Below are positions 26,794-34,392 of a stretch of DNA of 64,000 bases, one piece after another. The notes under the pieces are model-generated. The model searched no databases and was not told where the DNA came from. It saw nothing but the letters and a program-made list of their open reading frames with translations. The translations under genes were made by a program, and so were the position numbers. The DNA is from DASXAI01 sp963728985. GTDB lineage: Bacteria > Actinomycetota > Acidimicrobiia > Acidimicrobiales > Ilumatobacteraceae. How positions within the stretch are numbered: the stretch's first letter is position 1; every line of letters starts with the position of its first letter. Location of the stretch: contig CAVSME010000001.1 in assembly GCA_963728985.1 (NCBI GenBank), forward strand, positions 186,001 through 250,000, written 5' to 3'.

Positions 26794-26808
26794 CTCGTGA
26801 AAAACGAG
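26794..26808 (+). terminator. Small hairpin after lhgO
   Basis: CTCGT and ACGAG arms flank an A-rich 5-nt loop, 28 bp after the lhgO stop. Weak stem, no T run; a possible terminator only. Confidence 0.3.
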
Positions 26809-26844
26809 GACTGATTTGGTTCGTACGTGGGTACCGACGCCCGC

Positions 26845-27021
26845 ATGAACACGCTCGTCGTGGTGACAGGGGTCTGGTGCGCAGCCGCCCTGCTGGTGGG
26901 GGTAGCCGTGGGCGGGTGGCTCGGTGCGTGTCGGCGCACCCTGGACGCATCCGATGACTGGGTGCTGTGGGAATGCGAGATGGCGGGCACGGTGCCCGGC
27001 CGGGCGACGACTGGCCGCTGA
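26845..27021 (+). CDS. Small single-pass membrane protein, hypothetical
   Basis: A 58-residue frame from ATG 26845 (GTG 26827 is an alternative) with one strong membrane helix (VVVTGVWCAAALLVGVAVGG) and a hydrophilic tail containing WVLWECEMAG. It lies between two hairpins and upstream of no other rightward gene. I recognise no family; it may be a genuine small membrane protein or a chance frame. Confidence 0.4.
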   Translation: MNTLVVVTGVWCAAALLVGVAVGGWLGACRRTLDASDDWVLWECEMAGTVPGRATTGR

Positions 27022-27040
27022 TCGTTCTCGGTTCCCCCCA

Positions 27041-27114
27041 GCGCCGCGCTGCTGGGTGATGCTGCAGGCCGGTACCCCCTCCACTTGGCCGCGGTGTCCC
27101 CAGCAGCGTTGCGC
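27041..27114. terminator. Long inverted repeat between converging genes
   Basis: Arms 27041-27056 and 27099-27114 pair over 16 positions (10 perfect inner pairs, then one G-U, one mismatch and four more pairs) around a 42-nt loop. It occupies nearly the whole gap between the small membrane-protein frame (stop 27021) and the CBM48 gene (stop 27123) and could end transcription from both sides. Confidence 0.5.
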
Positions 27115-27122
27115 GATCGGGC

Positions 27123-27434
27123 TCAGTCGCCGACGTCGTCGGTGCGGACCACCGAGTCCTCGCCGCCGAAGTTGTTGGGGGCGTAGTCGTCGGCGTCCCA
27201 CACGTTCACCCACCGGTCACCGTCGAGCACGTAGCGGAACCGGTACTCCCGACCGATCTCCAGGACGAGGGTGATGTGGAAGCCGCCGTCGGGGCGGCGC
27301 GCCATCGGGCTGGCGTCGGTGGACCAGCCGTTGAAGTCGCCGGCCAGCGCCACGGTGTTGGCCGCCACTCCCGGGTCCAGCTCGAAGGTGACCGCTACCG
27401 TGCCCAGCTCGTCGCCCAGGACCTTCTTGATCAC
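27123..27434 (-). CDS. CBM48 (isoamylase early-set) domain protein
   Basis: A 103-residue stand-alone glycogen-binding-type domain. The core VALAGDFNGWST, followed by YRFRYVLDGDRWVNVWDAD, is the classical CBM48/AMPK-beta pattern. No catalytic domain is attached. GTG 27434 has a GGAGGG site upstream. Such short proteins may bind glycogen or act as regulatory modules. It is the last gene of the leftward Ku directon, 71 bp after the PRC-barrel gene. Confidence 0.82.
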   Translation of the reverse strand: MIKKVLGDELGTVAVTFELDPGVAANTVALAGDFNGWSTDASPMARRPDGGFHITLVLEIGREYRFRYVLDGDRWVNVWDADDYAPNNFGGEDSVVRTDDVGD

Positions 27435-27505
27435 GCCTGCACCCTCCCCAGCCGTCCTGTCACGCTGCCGGGCCGATCGTGCCAGCGACACGGTCGGCGC
27501 GACGG

Positions 27506-27850
27506 TCAACCACCGTATGCGTCGCGCAGCCGCGGAACCTCGGCGCGCGTGCGGCGGATGGTGAACCCGGTGTCGGTGCGGTCGAGGTCGACCCAGGGGA
27601 CCAAGAAGGCCCGACCCTCGAGCGCCGCCGCCGCCACACGCAGGAGCCATGGACCCCGCACCCCTCCCCGCACATAGCCGAGGCGCGAGGCGATGCCGCC
27701 CCGCCCCACCACGAGCGCATCGACCCGCAGTGCTTGACCGAAGCCTTCGACATAGGGCCCGTCCTGCACGAGGCGGACATCGGTCACCGTGCCGAGACGG
27801 GCGCCGCCGGCGTCGACCACCTCGACACCCAGCACCTCACTCATCTGCAT
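27506..27850 (-). CDS. PRC-barrel domain protein
   Basis: A 114-residue protein. The N-terminal SEVLGVEVVDAGGARLGTVTDVRLV matches the beta-barrel fold of PRC domains (quoted region spans residues ~4-28), first described in RimM and photosynthetic reaction centre H subunits. A second strand set ends with VPWVDLDRTD. Its start overlaps the stop of the preceding gene by 14 bp, so the two are translationally coupled. Function unknown; the domain usually mediates protein interaction. Confidence 0.8.
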   Translation of the reverse strand: MQMSEVLGVEVVDAGGARLGTVTDVRLVQDGPYVEGFGQALRVDALVVGRGGIASRLGYVRGGVRGPWLLRVAAAALEGRAFLVPWVDLDRTDTGFTIRRTRAEVPRLRDAYGG

Positions 27851-28232
27851 CGTGGCGGCTCCCGGGGATGTGGCCGATGACGTGGTCGCGGACCCAGTGC
27901 TCGGCGGCGGCGCTGGCCAGGGTCGGCTGGTCGACGGTGATGGTCACGTGGCTGGCGATGTCGCTCACCCGCCCGATCGGGATGCGGTCGGGGTCGGTGC
28001 GGTCGCCCGGCATGGCGGCGGCGACGTGCCACCGCAGCCATCGGCCCAGACGCCGCCGTCGGAGCCGGTACCAGAGGGTGCCGGGCCCGCTCAGGATGGC
28101 GCTGACGTACACCCCGCCTTCGTCCGTGGCGGTCAGCTCGAGGTCGTCGACCTTGCCGGCCAGCCGGCCCTCGCGGTCGATCAACTGGCGGTCGAGCAGG
28201 TGCAAGGCGGCGTACAGCTCCCGACCGCTCAC
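27837..28232 (-). CDS. PRC-barrel-like protein linked to NRAMP transporter
   Basis: A 131-residue protein starting SGRELYAALHLLDRQL and containing a short barrel-like stretch (EGRLAGKVDDLELT, residues ~21-34) similar to PRC domains, then a basic cluster (YRLRRRRLGRWLRW) and a C-terminal part ending GSRHDADE. GTG 28232 overlaps the transporter stop (GTGA) and its 3' end overlaps the next PRC gene. The tight coupling suggests that both small proteins act with the transporter, perhaps at its cytoplasmic face; this is inference. Confidence 0.7.
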   Translation of the reverse strand: MSGRELYAALHLLDRQLIDREGRLAGKVDDLELTATDEGGVYVSAILSGPGTLWYRLRRRRLGRWLRWHVAAAMPGDRTDPDRIPIGRVSDIASHVTITVDQPTLASAAAEHWVRDHVIGHIPGSRHDADE

Positions 28233-29458
28233 TGGCCCGCCTTGGTGATGATCATCAGCGGGATGGTGGCGACGGACACGGCCACCAGGATCACGAGGTA
28301 GATCGTGGCCACCGTGTTCAGCATGCGCCCGTTGGTGTTGTCGGCCATGTAGCCCGGGTCGTTGGCGATCACGAGGATCGGGAAGTACGTCAGTGGCAGC
28401 GCGGCGGCTGACAGGACGATCGAGTACTCGGTGACCTTCACCGGATCGACGCCGGTGATTCCCCACAGCGCGGCGGCCACGATGGAGATCAACACCACGA
28501 GGTGGAACCGGGAGGCCTCACGGGGGCGCAGGTACTTCCCCCACTGCCAGCCGAGGTACTGCGCCACGGTGTACCCGGCCGACAACGCCGTCTCCAGCGC
28601 CGCCCCGAACGTGGCGGCGAAGATGCCGAGGATGGCGAAGGCGAGCCCGACGCGGCCGAGCTCCGCGCTCACCGGGAGCACCACCTGCGCGAGCTGATCG
28701 ACGGAGATGTCGAGCGGCGCGAAGACGAGCGCGGCGGTGGCCATGATGGCGAGCGACAGCAGCCCGCCGAGCGGGAAGCCGACGATCACATTGGCCCGGT
28801 TGGTGGCCAGATCGCGCCGGGTCCAGTGCTCCTCGACGGCGCCACTGGAGAAGAAGAACACCTCGTACGGGGTCATCGCCGCGCCGAACAGCGCAATCGC
28901 GTAGTAGCCGTAGGTGAACACCGTCTCGTGCTCGGGGATCGTCGGGCGGGAGGCATCGTGGAGGAGCTGCCCCCAATCGGGTCCCAGGTGCCAGACCGTG
29001 ACGGCGAAGACGACGAGGCCCAGGCCGGCCATGCCGAAGAGCTGCTCCATCTTCGGGAACGGCATCCGCCACAGGACCACCCACACCAGGACCAGGGCGA
29101 CGGGGATGAGCAGCAGGTAGGAGACGCCGACGAGCAGCGAGATGGCGATGGCCACGCCGGCCAGCTCCGCAGTGAGCGTCAGGAGGTTGATGAAGAACGA
29201 CGCCAGGAGGTTGGCCAGCCCGAAGCGAGGGCCGAGCCGCTCGCGCACGAGGTCGAACACCGGCCGGCCGGCCACGGCCGCCACCCGCCCGCACATCTCG
29301 GCGTAGACGACGATCCCGATCACGCCCACGACGACCACCCAGGCGAGGTTCAGCTCGAACCGGGCGCCGGTCGCGGCGTTGGCCACGAGATCGCCGATGT
29401 CGACGAACCCGCCGATGGCGGTGAGGATGCCGAGGAAGATCGACAGCACCTTCTTCAC
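28229..29458 (-). CDS. NRAMP-family metal transporter, divergent metal site
   Basis: A 409-residue protein with about 11 membrane helices and the LeuT-type NRAMP layout. Where classical NRAMPs carry DPGN in TM1, this one has DIGD (Asp20, Asp23). The TM6 motif is AAMTPYE (Met195 kept, PHN lost). Asp and Met in these positions bind Mn/Fe in classical members, so the extra acid may alter ion choice. It sits in a tight operon after a lipoprotein gene (10 bp) and before two PRC-type genes. Transported ion unknown. Confidence 0.85.
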   Translation of the reverse strand: MKKVLSIFLGILTAIGGFVDIGDLVANAATGARFELNLAWVVVVGVIGIVVYAEMCGRVAAVAGRPVFDLVRERLGPRFGLANLLASFFINLLTLTAELAGVAIAISLLVGVSYLLLIPVALVLVWVVLWRMPFPKMEQLFGMAGLGLVVFAVTVWHLGPDWGQLLHDASRPTIPEHETVFTYGYYAIALFGAAMTPYEVFFFSSGAVEEHWTRRDLATNRANVIVGFPLGGLLSLAIMATAALVFAPLDISVDQLAQVVLPVSAELGRVGLAFAILGIFAATFGAALETALSAGYTVAQYLGWQWGKYLRPREASRFHLVVLISIVAAALWGITGVDPVKVTEYSIVLSAAALPLTYFPILVIANDPGYMADNTNGRMLNTVATIYLVILVAVSVATIPLMIITKAGQ

Positions 29459-29468
29459 GGGATGGCGC

Positions 29469-29915
29469 TCACTGGTGGTCGTCCAGGAATGCCTTCAGCT
29501 GCCGCTGGTCGTCGTCGAGCGGCTGGGCCACCGAGGCGAGATCGTCGAGGCGACCGCGCCGCACCGTGATCCGCACCTGCGTGACGTGGTCGACGGCAGG
29601 CTGGAGGATGGCGTCGAGCTGGTCTCGCAACGCGTCGGAGCGAGCGTCCGGCGGCTGCACCGACGCGAACGTGCCCTGCACGCCGACGATGTCGTCCTCC
29701 TGCTCGGAGACGAGGACCGACAGATATGGCCCCCACGCCTTCCCATCGGTGCCGACTCGGGCGGCGAGCATGGTCGTCGACACGGCCGACAGCGCGGCCT
29801 CGGCGGTGGTCGCCGCCTTGTCCTCGTACGTCTCGAACGTACGGGCCGGGCCGACCGGGTGGCTGACGCACCCCGCCGTCAAGAGCGCCACGGCGGCAAG
29901 GACGGCGCGCTTCAT
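29469..29915 (-). CDS. Predicted lipoprotein
   Basis: A 148-residue protein with a signal peptide and lipobox (ALLTAGC, Cys16), so it should be anchored outside the membrane. The mature part is largely helical and charged (EDKAATTAEAALSAVSTTML; ending KAFLDDHQ). I recognise no family. It lies 10 bp upstream of the NRAMP gene and 10 bp downstream of the DUF4235 gene, so it may be an accessory of that transport unit. Confidence 0.75.
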   Translation of the reverse strand: MKRAVLAAVALLTAGCVSHPVGPARTFETYEDKAATTAEAALSAVSTTMLAARVGTDGKAWGPYLSVLVSEQEDDIVGVQGTFASVQPPDARSDALRDQLDAILQPAVDHVTQVRITVRRGRLDDLASVAQPLDDDQRQLKAFLDDHQ

Positions 29916-29925
29916 CGGCCCTGTA

Positions 29926-30210
29926 TCAGGATGCCTCTTCGAGGGCCCGCGGATAGTCGCCGGTGCTCGCCTTCCAGGCCGCCGCCGCGCCCCGCTGGGC
30001 GAGGAGGCGGCCGAGCGCCACGGCCACGCCGGACGCCACCGCCCAGCCGATGGCCTCGGGCCACGCCGTCGACCGTGACGCCGGGTTGCCCGGCGGACCG
30101 TCTCCCTTGACGTTCCTCCACACCGCACCCATGGCCCGCCGGGTGGCGTACGCCGAGACGGCGCCCGCTCCGAGCGCCAGCGCCCTCCATGCGATGTCCG
30201 ACCTGTTCAT
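29926..30210 (-). CDS. DUF4235 family membrane protein
   Basis: A 94-residue protein with two predicted membrane segments (about residues 8-25 and 52-72) and the family pattern IAWRALALGAG, ATRRAMGAVWRNVKGDGPP, then AWPEAIGWAVASGVAVALGR. DUF4235 proteins are small actinobacterial membrane proteins of unknown function. ATG 30210 has a GGGAGG site. The coiled-coil gene lies 61 bp upstream and a lipoprotein gene 10 bp downstream. Confidence 0.82.
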   Translation of the reverse strand: MNRSDIAWRALALGAGAVSAYATRRAMGAVWRNVKGDGPPGNPASRSTAWPEAIGWAVASGVAVALGRLLAQRGAAAAWKASTGDYPRALEEAS

Positions 30211-30271
30211 GTTGCCTCCCTGGCCATGCACCGGGCTCGTACCCGGCGCTCCATCGGGTGAACCACCCCGG

Positions 30272-31117
30272 TCAGCCGCTCGTCGCCTCGGCGAGGGCGT
30301 CAGCGGCCTCGGTGACACCGGCATCGGCCCGATCGAGTCGTGCCGCCGCCTTGGTCAGCGTGGCCTCGGCGCGCTGCAACCGCTCCTGGTTCTCACGCAG
30401 GCTGGCCTCGGCGGCGGCGACGCCAGCGCGCGCTTCTTCCACCGCCCGATCGGCCTCGTCGACGCTCTCCTGCACCCGGGCGCGCTCGTCGGTGGCCACG
30501 GTGACCGCCTCTTCCAGCTGGCGCCGCCGGGCGAGGGCCTTGGCGTCGGGAGCCGGTGGCGCCGCCTTCTTCGTCGGGCGCCCGCGGGCGCGGGCCGACT
30601 GGGAGCGCCGGCATCGAACGCGCCGAAGGGATCGACGGCCTCGACGGCGCCGGAGCCGAGGATGCCGGCGCGGAGCTGCTCGCCGGCGGCCTCGTTGGCG
30701 ACGAGCTCGCCGAGGCGGGCGGTGGCGGCCGCGGTGGTCGCTCCCGTCACCCCGGCAGCGGCCGCCGCTTTGCTGGCACGCGCCACCACCGCCGCCGTCT
30801 GGGCCCGTAGCTCGCGCAGGGCGTCGCGCGGTGCTGGCTGCACTGCGCCCTTCGGCCGCCGCCGTCTGGGCGTCGCGCACCAGCGCGGCCGCGTCGAGGA
30901 ACGACGCGACGACATCGGGCTGCCCGACGGCGACGAGGTTCAGGGCGACGTCGACGCCGCTGGCCTTGCGCAGCGCCGCGATGGCCGTCGCTCCGGCACG
31001 GTCACCGGCACCGCGGCGCTCCTTGACGAGCGCGGTCCGGGTGGCGACGAAGTCGTTCGGCGGCGTCGAGTAGAGCTGCCGCAGGGTGTCGGCGTCGATG
31101 GCCGGCTCGTCGCTCAC
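30272..31117 (-). CDS. Actinobacterial coiled-coil protein, two frame breaks
   Basis: The N-terminus (LRQLYSTPPNDFVATRTAL, then AGDRAGATAIAALRKAS) matches a helical actinobacterial family of unknown function. Near 30825-30860 the sensible frame moves by one base, giving RDALRELRAQTAAVVARASK and AGEQLRAGILGSGAVE; near 30595-30615 it returns to the first frame, giving GRPTKKAAPP and a long coiled coil (EEARAGVAAAEASLRENQER). Two compensating indels explain this better than a real gene break. It lies 20 bp after Ku. Confidence 0.65.
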   Translation of the reverse strand: MSDEPAIDADTLRQLYSTPPNDFVATRTALVKERRGAGDRAGATAIAALRKASGVDVALNLVAVGQPDVVASFLDAAALVRDAQTAAAEGRSAASTARRPARATGPDGGGGGACQQSGGRCRGDGSDHRGRHRPPRRARRQRGRRRAAPRRHPRLRRRRGRRSLRRVRCRRSQSARARGRPTKKAAPPAPDAKALARRRQLEEAVTVATDERARVQESVDEADRAVEEARAGVAAAEASLRENQERLQRAEATLTKAAARLDRADAGVTEAADALAEATSG

Positions 31118-31137
31118 CCCACCATCTGAGCACCAGC

Positions 31138-32013
31138 TCAGGCCGAGCGGCGCCGAGGTGCTGACCGCTTCGTGGCGGCCTTGGCCTTCTTGGTGCCCTT
31201 GGCTGCCTTGGCCGCCTTCTTGGCCGGGCGGCGACGCCCCGACTTCAGGCTGGCCTCGAGGGCGGCCATGAGGTCGACCACCTTGCCCGACGGCTCCTCC
31301 TCGGGTTCGTCCACGACGAGCTCCTCGCCCTTCGCCTTGCGCTCGATCAGGTCGCGCAGCTCCTCGGTGTACGTGTCGTGGTAGCGCTTCGGGTCCCAGT
31401 CCGAGGCCAGCGAGTCGATGATCTGCGCCGCCAGCTTCAGCTCCTTGCCGGCAGGCTTGCTGCGGGCGGCGGGGATGCCGTCGATCTTCTTGCGGGGCAC
31501 GATCTCGTCGGCGAAGCGCATCGTGGACACGGCGAGGGCGCCGTCCAGGGGACGGATGGCGGCGAGGTACTGCTTGTTGCGCATGACCACCGTGCCGATG
31601 GCCACCCGGTCGGCGGACTCCATCGCCGCCAGCAACAGGCGGTAGGCGCGCTCGGCGGCGTCCCCGTCGGGCGCCAGCCAGTACGTGTGGTCGTAGTAGA
31701 TGGGATCGACGGCGGCCAGGTCGACGAAGTCGGTGATGTCGATCGTGCGCGTCGTCTGCGGTCGGAGGGCCTCGAGCTCGCCGGCGTCGACCACGACGTA
31801 CTTGCCCTTGCTCAGCTCGAAGCCCCGCTCGATGTCTTCGTTGTCGACCGGCTTGCCCGTCTTGGCCGACACCTTCGCATTGCGGATGCGCGCTCCGGTC
31901 TTCTTCTGGAGCTGGTGGAAGTGCACGGTGTGGTCATGGACGGCGCTGTAGGCCTTCACCGGCACGCTGACCAGCCCGAAGCTCAACGAGCCGCTCCAGA
32001 TGGCGCGAGGCAT
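31138..32013 (-). CDS. ku: Ku protein (non-homologous end joining)
   Basis: A 291-residue bacterial Ku. MPRAIWSGSLSFGLVSVPV is the canonical N-terminus; KGKYVVVDAGELEAL, YYLAPD-like YDHTYWLAPDG and the C-terminal bridge region are present. A Lys/Ala-rich tail (~245-291) is like those that increase DNA binding in mycobacterial Ku. Ku binds double-strand ends and recruits LigD, which is not in this window. It heads a leftward directon of eight closely spaced genes. Confidence 0.94.
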   Translation of the reverse strand: MPRAIWSGSLSFGLVSVPVKAYSAVHDHTVHFHQLQKKTGARIRNAKVSAKTGKPVDNEDIERGFELSKGKYVVVDAGELEALRPQTTRTIDITDFVDLAAVDPIYYDHTYWLAPDGDAAERAYRLLLAAMESADRVAIGTVVMRNKQYLAAIRPLDGALAVSTMRFADEIVPRKKIDGIPAARSKPAGKELKLAAQIIDSLASDWDPKRYHDTYTEELRDLIERKAKGEELVVDEPEEEPSGKVVDLMAALEASLKSGRRRPAKKAAKAAKGTKKAKAATKRSAPRRRSA

Positions 32014-32090
32014 GGGCAGGCGATACCCCGCCGACCGCTCCGCCAGCCACGAAGCGTGTAAGGCGGGCGGCGCTGGGGAACCGGACGGGC

Positions 32091-32948
32091 ATGAGCGCCC
32101 TTGATGCGGTGATCGGTCGGCTGGAGCAGGTCAAGGCCCTGGACAGCGTGGCCGAACGGGTCTCCGTGGCCGCTTCCTACATCACCCACCGGCCACCGGT
32201 CTCGTCGGTCCTGTCGGGCACGTTCCTCGGCCACCCCCTGCACCCGATCCTGACGGACCTCCCCATCGGATCGTGGACGTCGGCCTTCGTGCTCGATCTG
32301 GTCGGAGGGCGCCGGAGCCGGAAGGCGGCGCAGGCCCTGGTCGGCGTGGGCGTGCTCACGGCCATCCCCACCGCGCTCACCGGCCTCGCCGACTGGGCCG
32401 ACACCGGTGGCAAGACGCGCCGGGTGGGCACGTTCCACGCGCTGACCAACTCGGTCGGGCTCGGTTGCTACGTCCTGTCGTGGCGAGCCCGTCGCCGGGG
32501 CCATCACTTCCGGGGCGTGATGCTGGCCATGGCGGGCGCCACCGCCGCCACCGGCGCCGCCGCGCTGGGCGGCCACCTCGTGTACCGCACCGGCACGGGC
32601 GTCGACGTCAACGCCTTCGACACGGGGCCCGACGACTGGACGGCGGCCACCTCGGCCGCGTCACTGCCCGGAGGGGAAGGTCGCTACGTGGAGGCGGACG
32701 CGGCCAAGGTGCTGGCGCTGCACGACGGGCCCGGCGGCTGGCACGGCATCGGCGCCCGGTGCAGCCATCGCGACGGCCCGCTGCAGGACGGCGAGTTCGT
32801 CGAAGGCTGCGTGGTGTGCCCGTGGCACAAGAGCCGGTTCCGGCTGGACGACGGCACCGTGGTCGAGGGTCCGGCCACCGCGCCGCAGCCGCGCTACGAG
32901 GTGCGCGAGCGCGAGGGCACCCTGGCCGTGCGCCGGCGCCCGGCCTGA
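32091..32948 (+). CDS. DUF2231-Rieske [2Fe-2S] fusion protein
   Basis: A 285-residue protein. The N-terminal part has about four membrane helices with the DUF2231 motif GHPLHPILTDLPIGSW. The C-terminal Rieske domain carries CSH (Cys224, His226) and CPWH (Cys243, His246), the two Cys/two His ligands of a [2Fe-2S] cluster. Such fusions are thought to be membrane-bound electron-transfer proteins. No partner oxygenase is adjacent. ATG 32091 gives the MSALDAVI start. Confidence 0.88.
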   Translation: MSALDAVIGRLEQVKALDSVAERVSVAASYITHRPPVSSVLSGTFLGHPLHPILTDLPIGSWTSAFVLDLVGGRRSRKAAQALVGVGVLTAIPTALTGLADWADTGGKTRRVGTFHALTNSVGLGCYVLSWRARRRGHHFRGVMLAMAGATAATGAAALGGHLVYRTGTGVDVNAFDTGPDDWTAATSAASLPGGEGRYVEADAAKVLALHDGPGGWHGIGARCSHRDGPLQDGEFVEGCVVCPWHKSRFRLDDGTVVEGPATAPQPRYEVREREGTLAVRRRPA

Positions 32949-32963
32949 GCCGGGCGGCGGACC

Positions 32964-33833
32964 TCAGCCGGCGCGGGTTCTGGCGGCGTTCGCCACCGTG
33001 ACCGCCGATGCGGTCCGCAGCCGGCCCGCGAGGCCCACCTGGGCCATGGACCAGATGAGCCATTTGCTCGGATCGAACTGCCACCATCGCGCCCCGTTGC
33101 GATAGTCGAAGGGGAAGCGGTGGTGGAAGCTGTGGTAACCCTCGCCGAAGGTGACGAGCGCGGTGATCACGCTGTCGCGGGCCGACGCCGTCGCGTCGTA
33201 GCGCCGGCTCCCGAGGAGGTGGGCGAGCGAGTTCACGCAGAAGGTCGCCTGCAACAGGATCGCGGCGCGAAGGAACCCGGCCACCAGCAAGCCGCCCCAG
33301 AAGTCGCCCCAGAGCCCGGCGACGAGCGCCGGCATCAGCAAGCCGACGACGACGGCGAGGATGGCGTAGTACCGGTGCTGGAGCCGGACGCTGCGACGCG
33401 CCCACAGATCGCTCAGGCGGGTGACGTCGGCCGACGCTTGGCGGCGGCGGATCAACCAGCCCACATGGGCGAACAACGCGCCCCGGCCGATCGAGTGGGG
33501 ATCACCCGCACCGTCCGTGTCGGCGTGGTGAGCACGGTGGTCGGCGCTCCACGACAGGGCCGAGTTCTGGAAGGTCGCCGCGCCGAAGGCGAGCAGCAGC
33601 CAGCGCACGGGCGCGGTGGCGTGGTACGTGCGATGGGCGAAGAGGCGGTGGTAACCCGCCGTGATCGCCATGCCGCACACGACGTACATGGCCGCCGCCA
33701 GGATCAGCGTTGGAACCGACGTACGGATCACGATCCAGACGAGTCCGGCCACGCCGGCAGCGTGAATCAGCGCCAGCCCCGCCACCGTCGACCAGCAGAC
33801 GGCGCCGTCGGGGTCGGCGGTGTCAGACTCCAT
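32964..33833 (-). CDS. Acyl-CoA/fatty acid desaturase
   Basis: A 289-residue membrane desaturase with all three histidine boxes: HRLFAH (62-67), DHRAHH (98-103) and HSFHH near residue 236, plus the late NSLAHLLG histidine. The layout matches delta-9 stearoyl-CoA desaturase relatives, which insert a double bond using two irons and electrons from a ferredoxin-type donor. ATG 33833 overlaps the stop of the zinc-ribbon gene by 11 bp. Chain length and position are not predictable. Confidence 0.88.
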   Translation of the reverse strand: MESDTADPDGAVCWSTVAGLALIHAAGVAGLVWIVIRTSVPTLILAAAMYVVCGMAITAGYHRLFAHRTYHATAPVRWLLLAFGAATFQNSALSWSADHRAHHADTDGAGDPHSIGRGALFAHVGWLIRRRQASADVTRLSDLWARRSVRLQHRYYAILAVVVGLLMPALVAGLWGDFWGGLLVAGFLRAAILLQATFCVNSLAHLLGSRRYDATASARDSVITALVTFGEGYHSFHHRFPFDYRNGARWWQFDPSKWLIWSMAQVGLAGRLRTASAVTVANAARTRAG

Positions 33834-34305
33834 CGATTACGAGTGTCCGCCCGGTGCGCACATCGGACACGCGAGCGCTGCTGGCGATCCCGGCCAAGAC
33901 GACCCGCACGCCCTCGGCGATGGCCGACTCGGCGAGGGCGTAGATCTCCGCGTCGGCACCGAAGCTCGGGGCGAGGCGCAGCACCGCCCAGCCGCGCTGG
34001 CCGCGCGCAGAGCTCGATACGACGTGGGCGGCGACCTGGCCGTCGCCCAGCCGGGTATCCCAGATCGATGGGACGGCGCGGGTTTCCTCCGCCAACCCGT
34101 CGATCCGCGCCACCGCCGCTTGAAATGCGGCGGTCACCATCGCCGGGGTATCGGGTGTGAGATCGCCCTTGACCGTCAGGCAACGCTCGCACGGCACGTC
34201 GGTACCGCGCATCACCAGAATCCGATGGCACCGAGTGCACCGCGGGATCGGCTGCCACTGCAACCGCCGCTCGTGCATTTCCTTCAAACGATCCGTCCGG
34301 CTCAT
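33823..34305 (-). CDS. Zinc-ribbon protein of unknown function
   Basis: A 160-residue protein with a zinc ribbon (CTRCH then CERC) near the N-terminus, followed by a mixed alpha/beta domain with SSARGQRGWAVLRLAPSFG. ATG 34305 is preferred. An alternative GTG at 34392, directly after the acyl-CoA synthetase stop, would add 29 residues containing CPRC. I recognise no family. It sits between an acyl-CoA synthetase and a desaturase gene in one leftward run. Confidence 0.65.
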   Translation of the reverse strand: MSRTDRLKEMHERRLQWQPIPRCTRCHRILVMRGTDVPCERCLTVKGDLTPDTPAMVTAAFQAAVARIDGLAEETRAVPSIWDTRLGDGQVAAHVVSSSARGQRGWAVLRLAPSFGADAEIYALAESAIAEGVRVVLAGIASSARVSDVRTGRTLVIDGV

Positions 34306-34392
34306 GCCAGCACGACCTTTCGCGAAGAGCGAGCGTACTGGACGCACCGTCAATTTCGCCCTTCGCCCGATCATCAGACAGCGTGGGCACAC

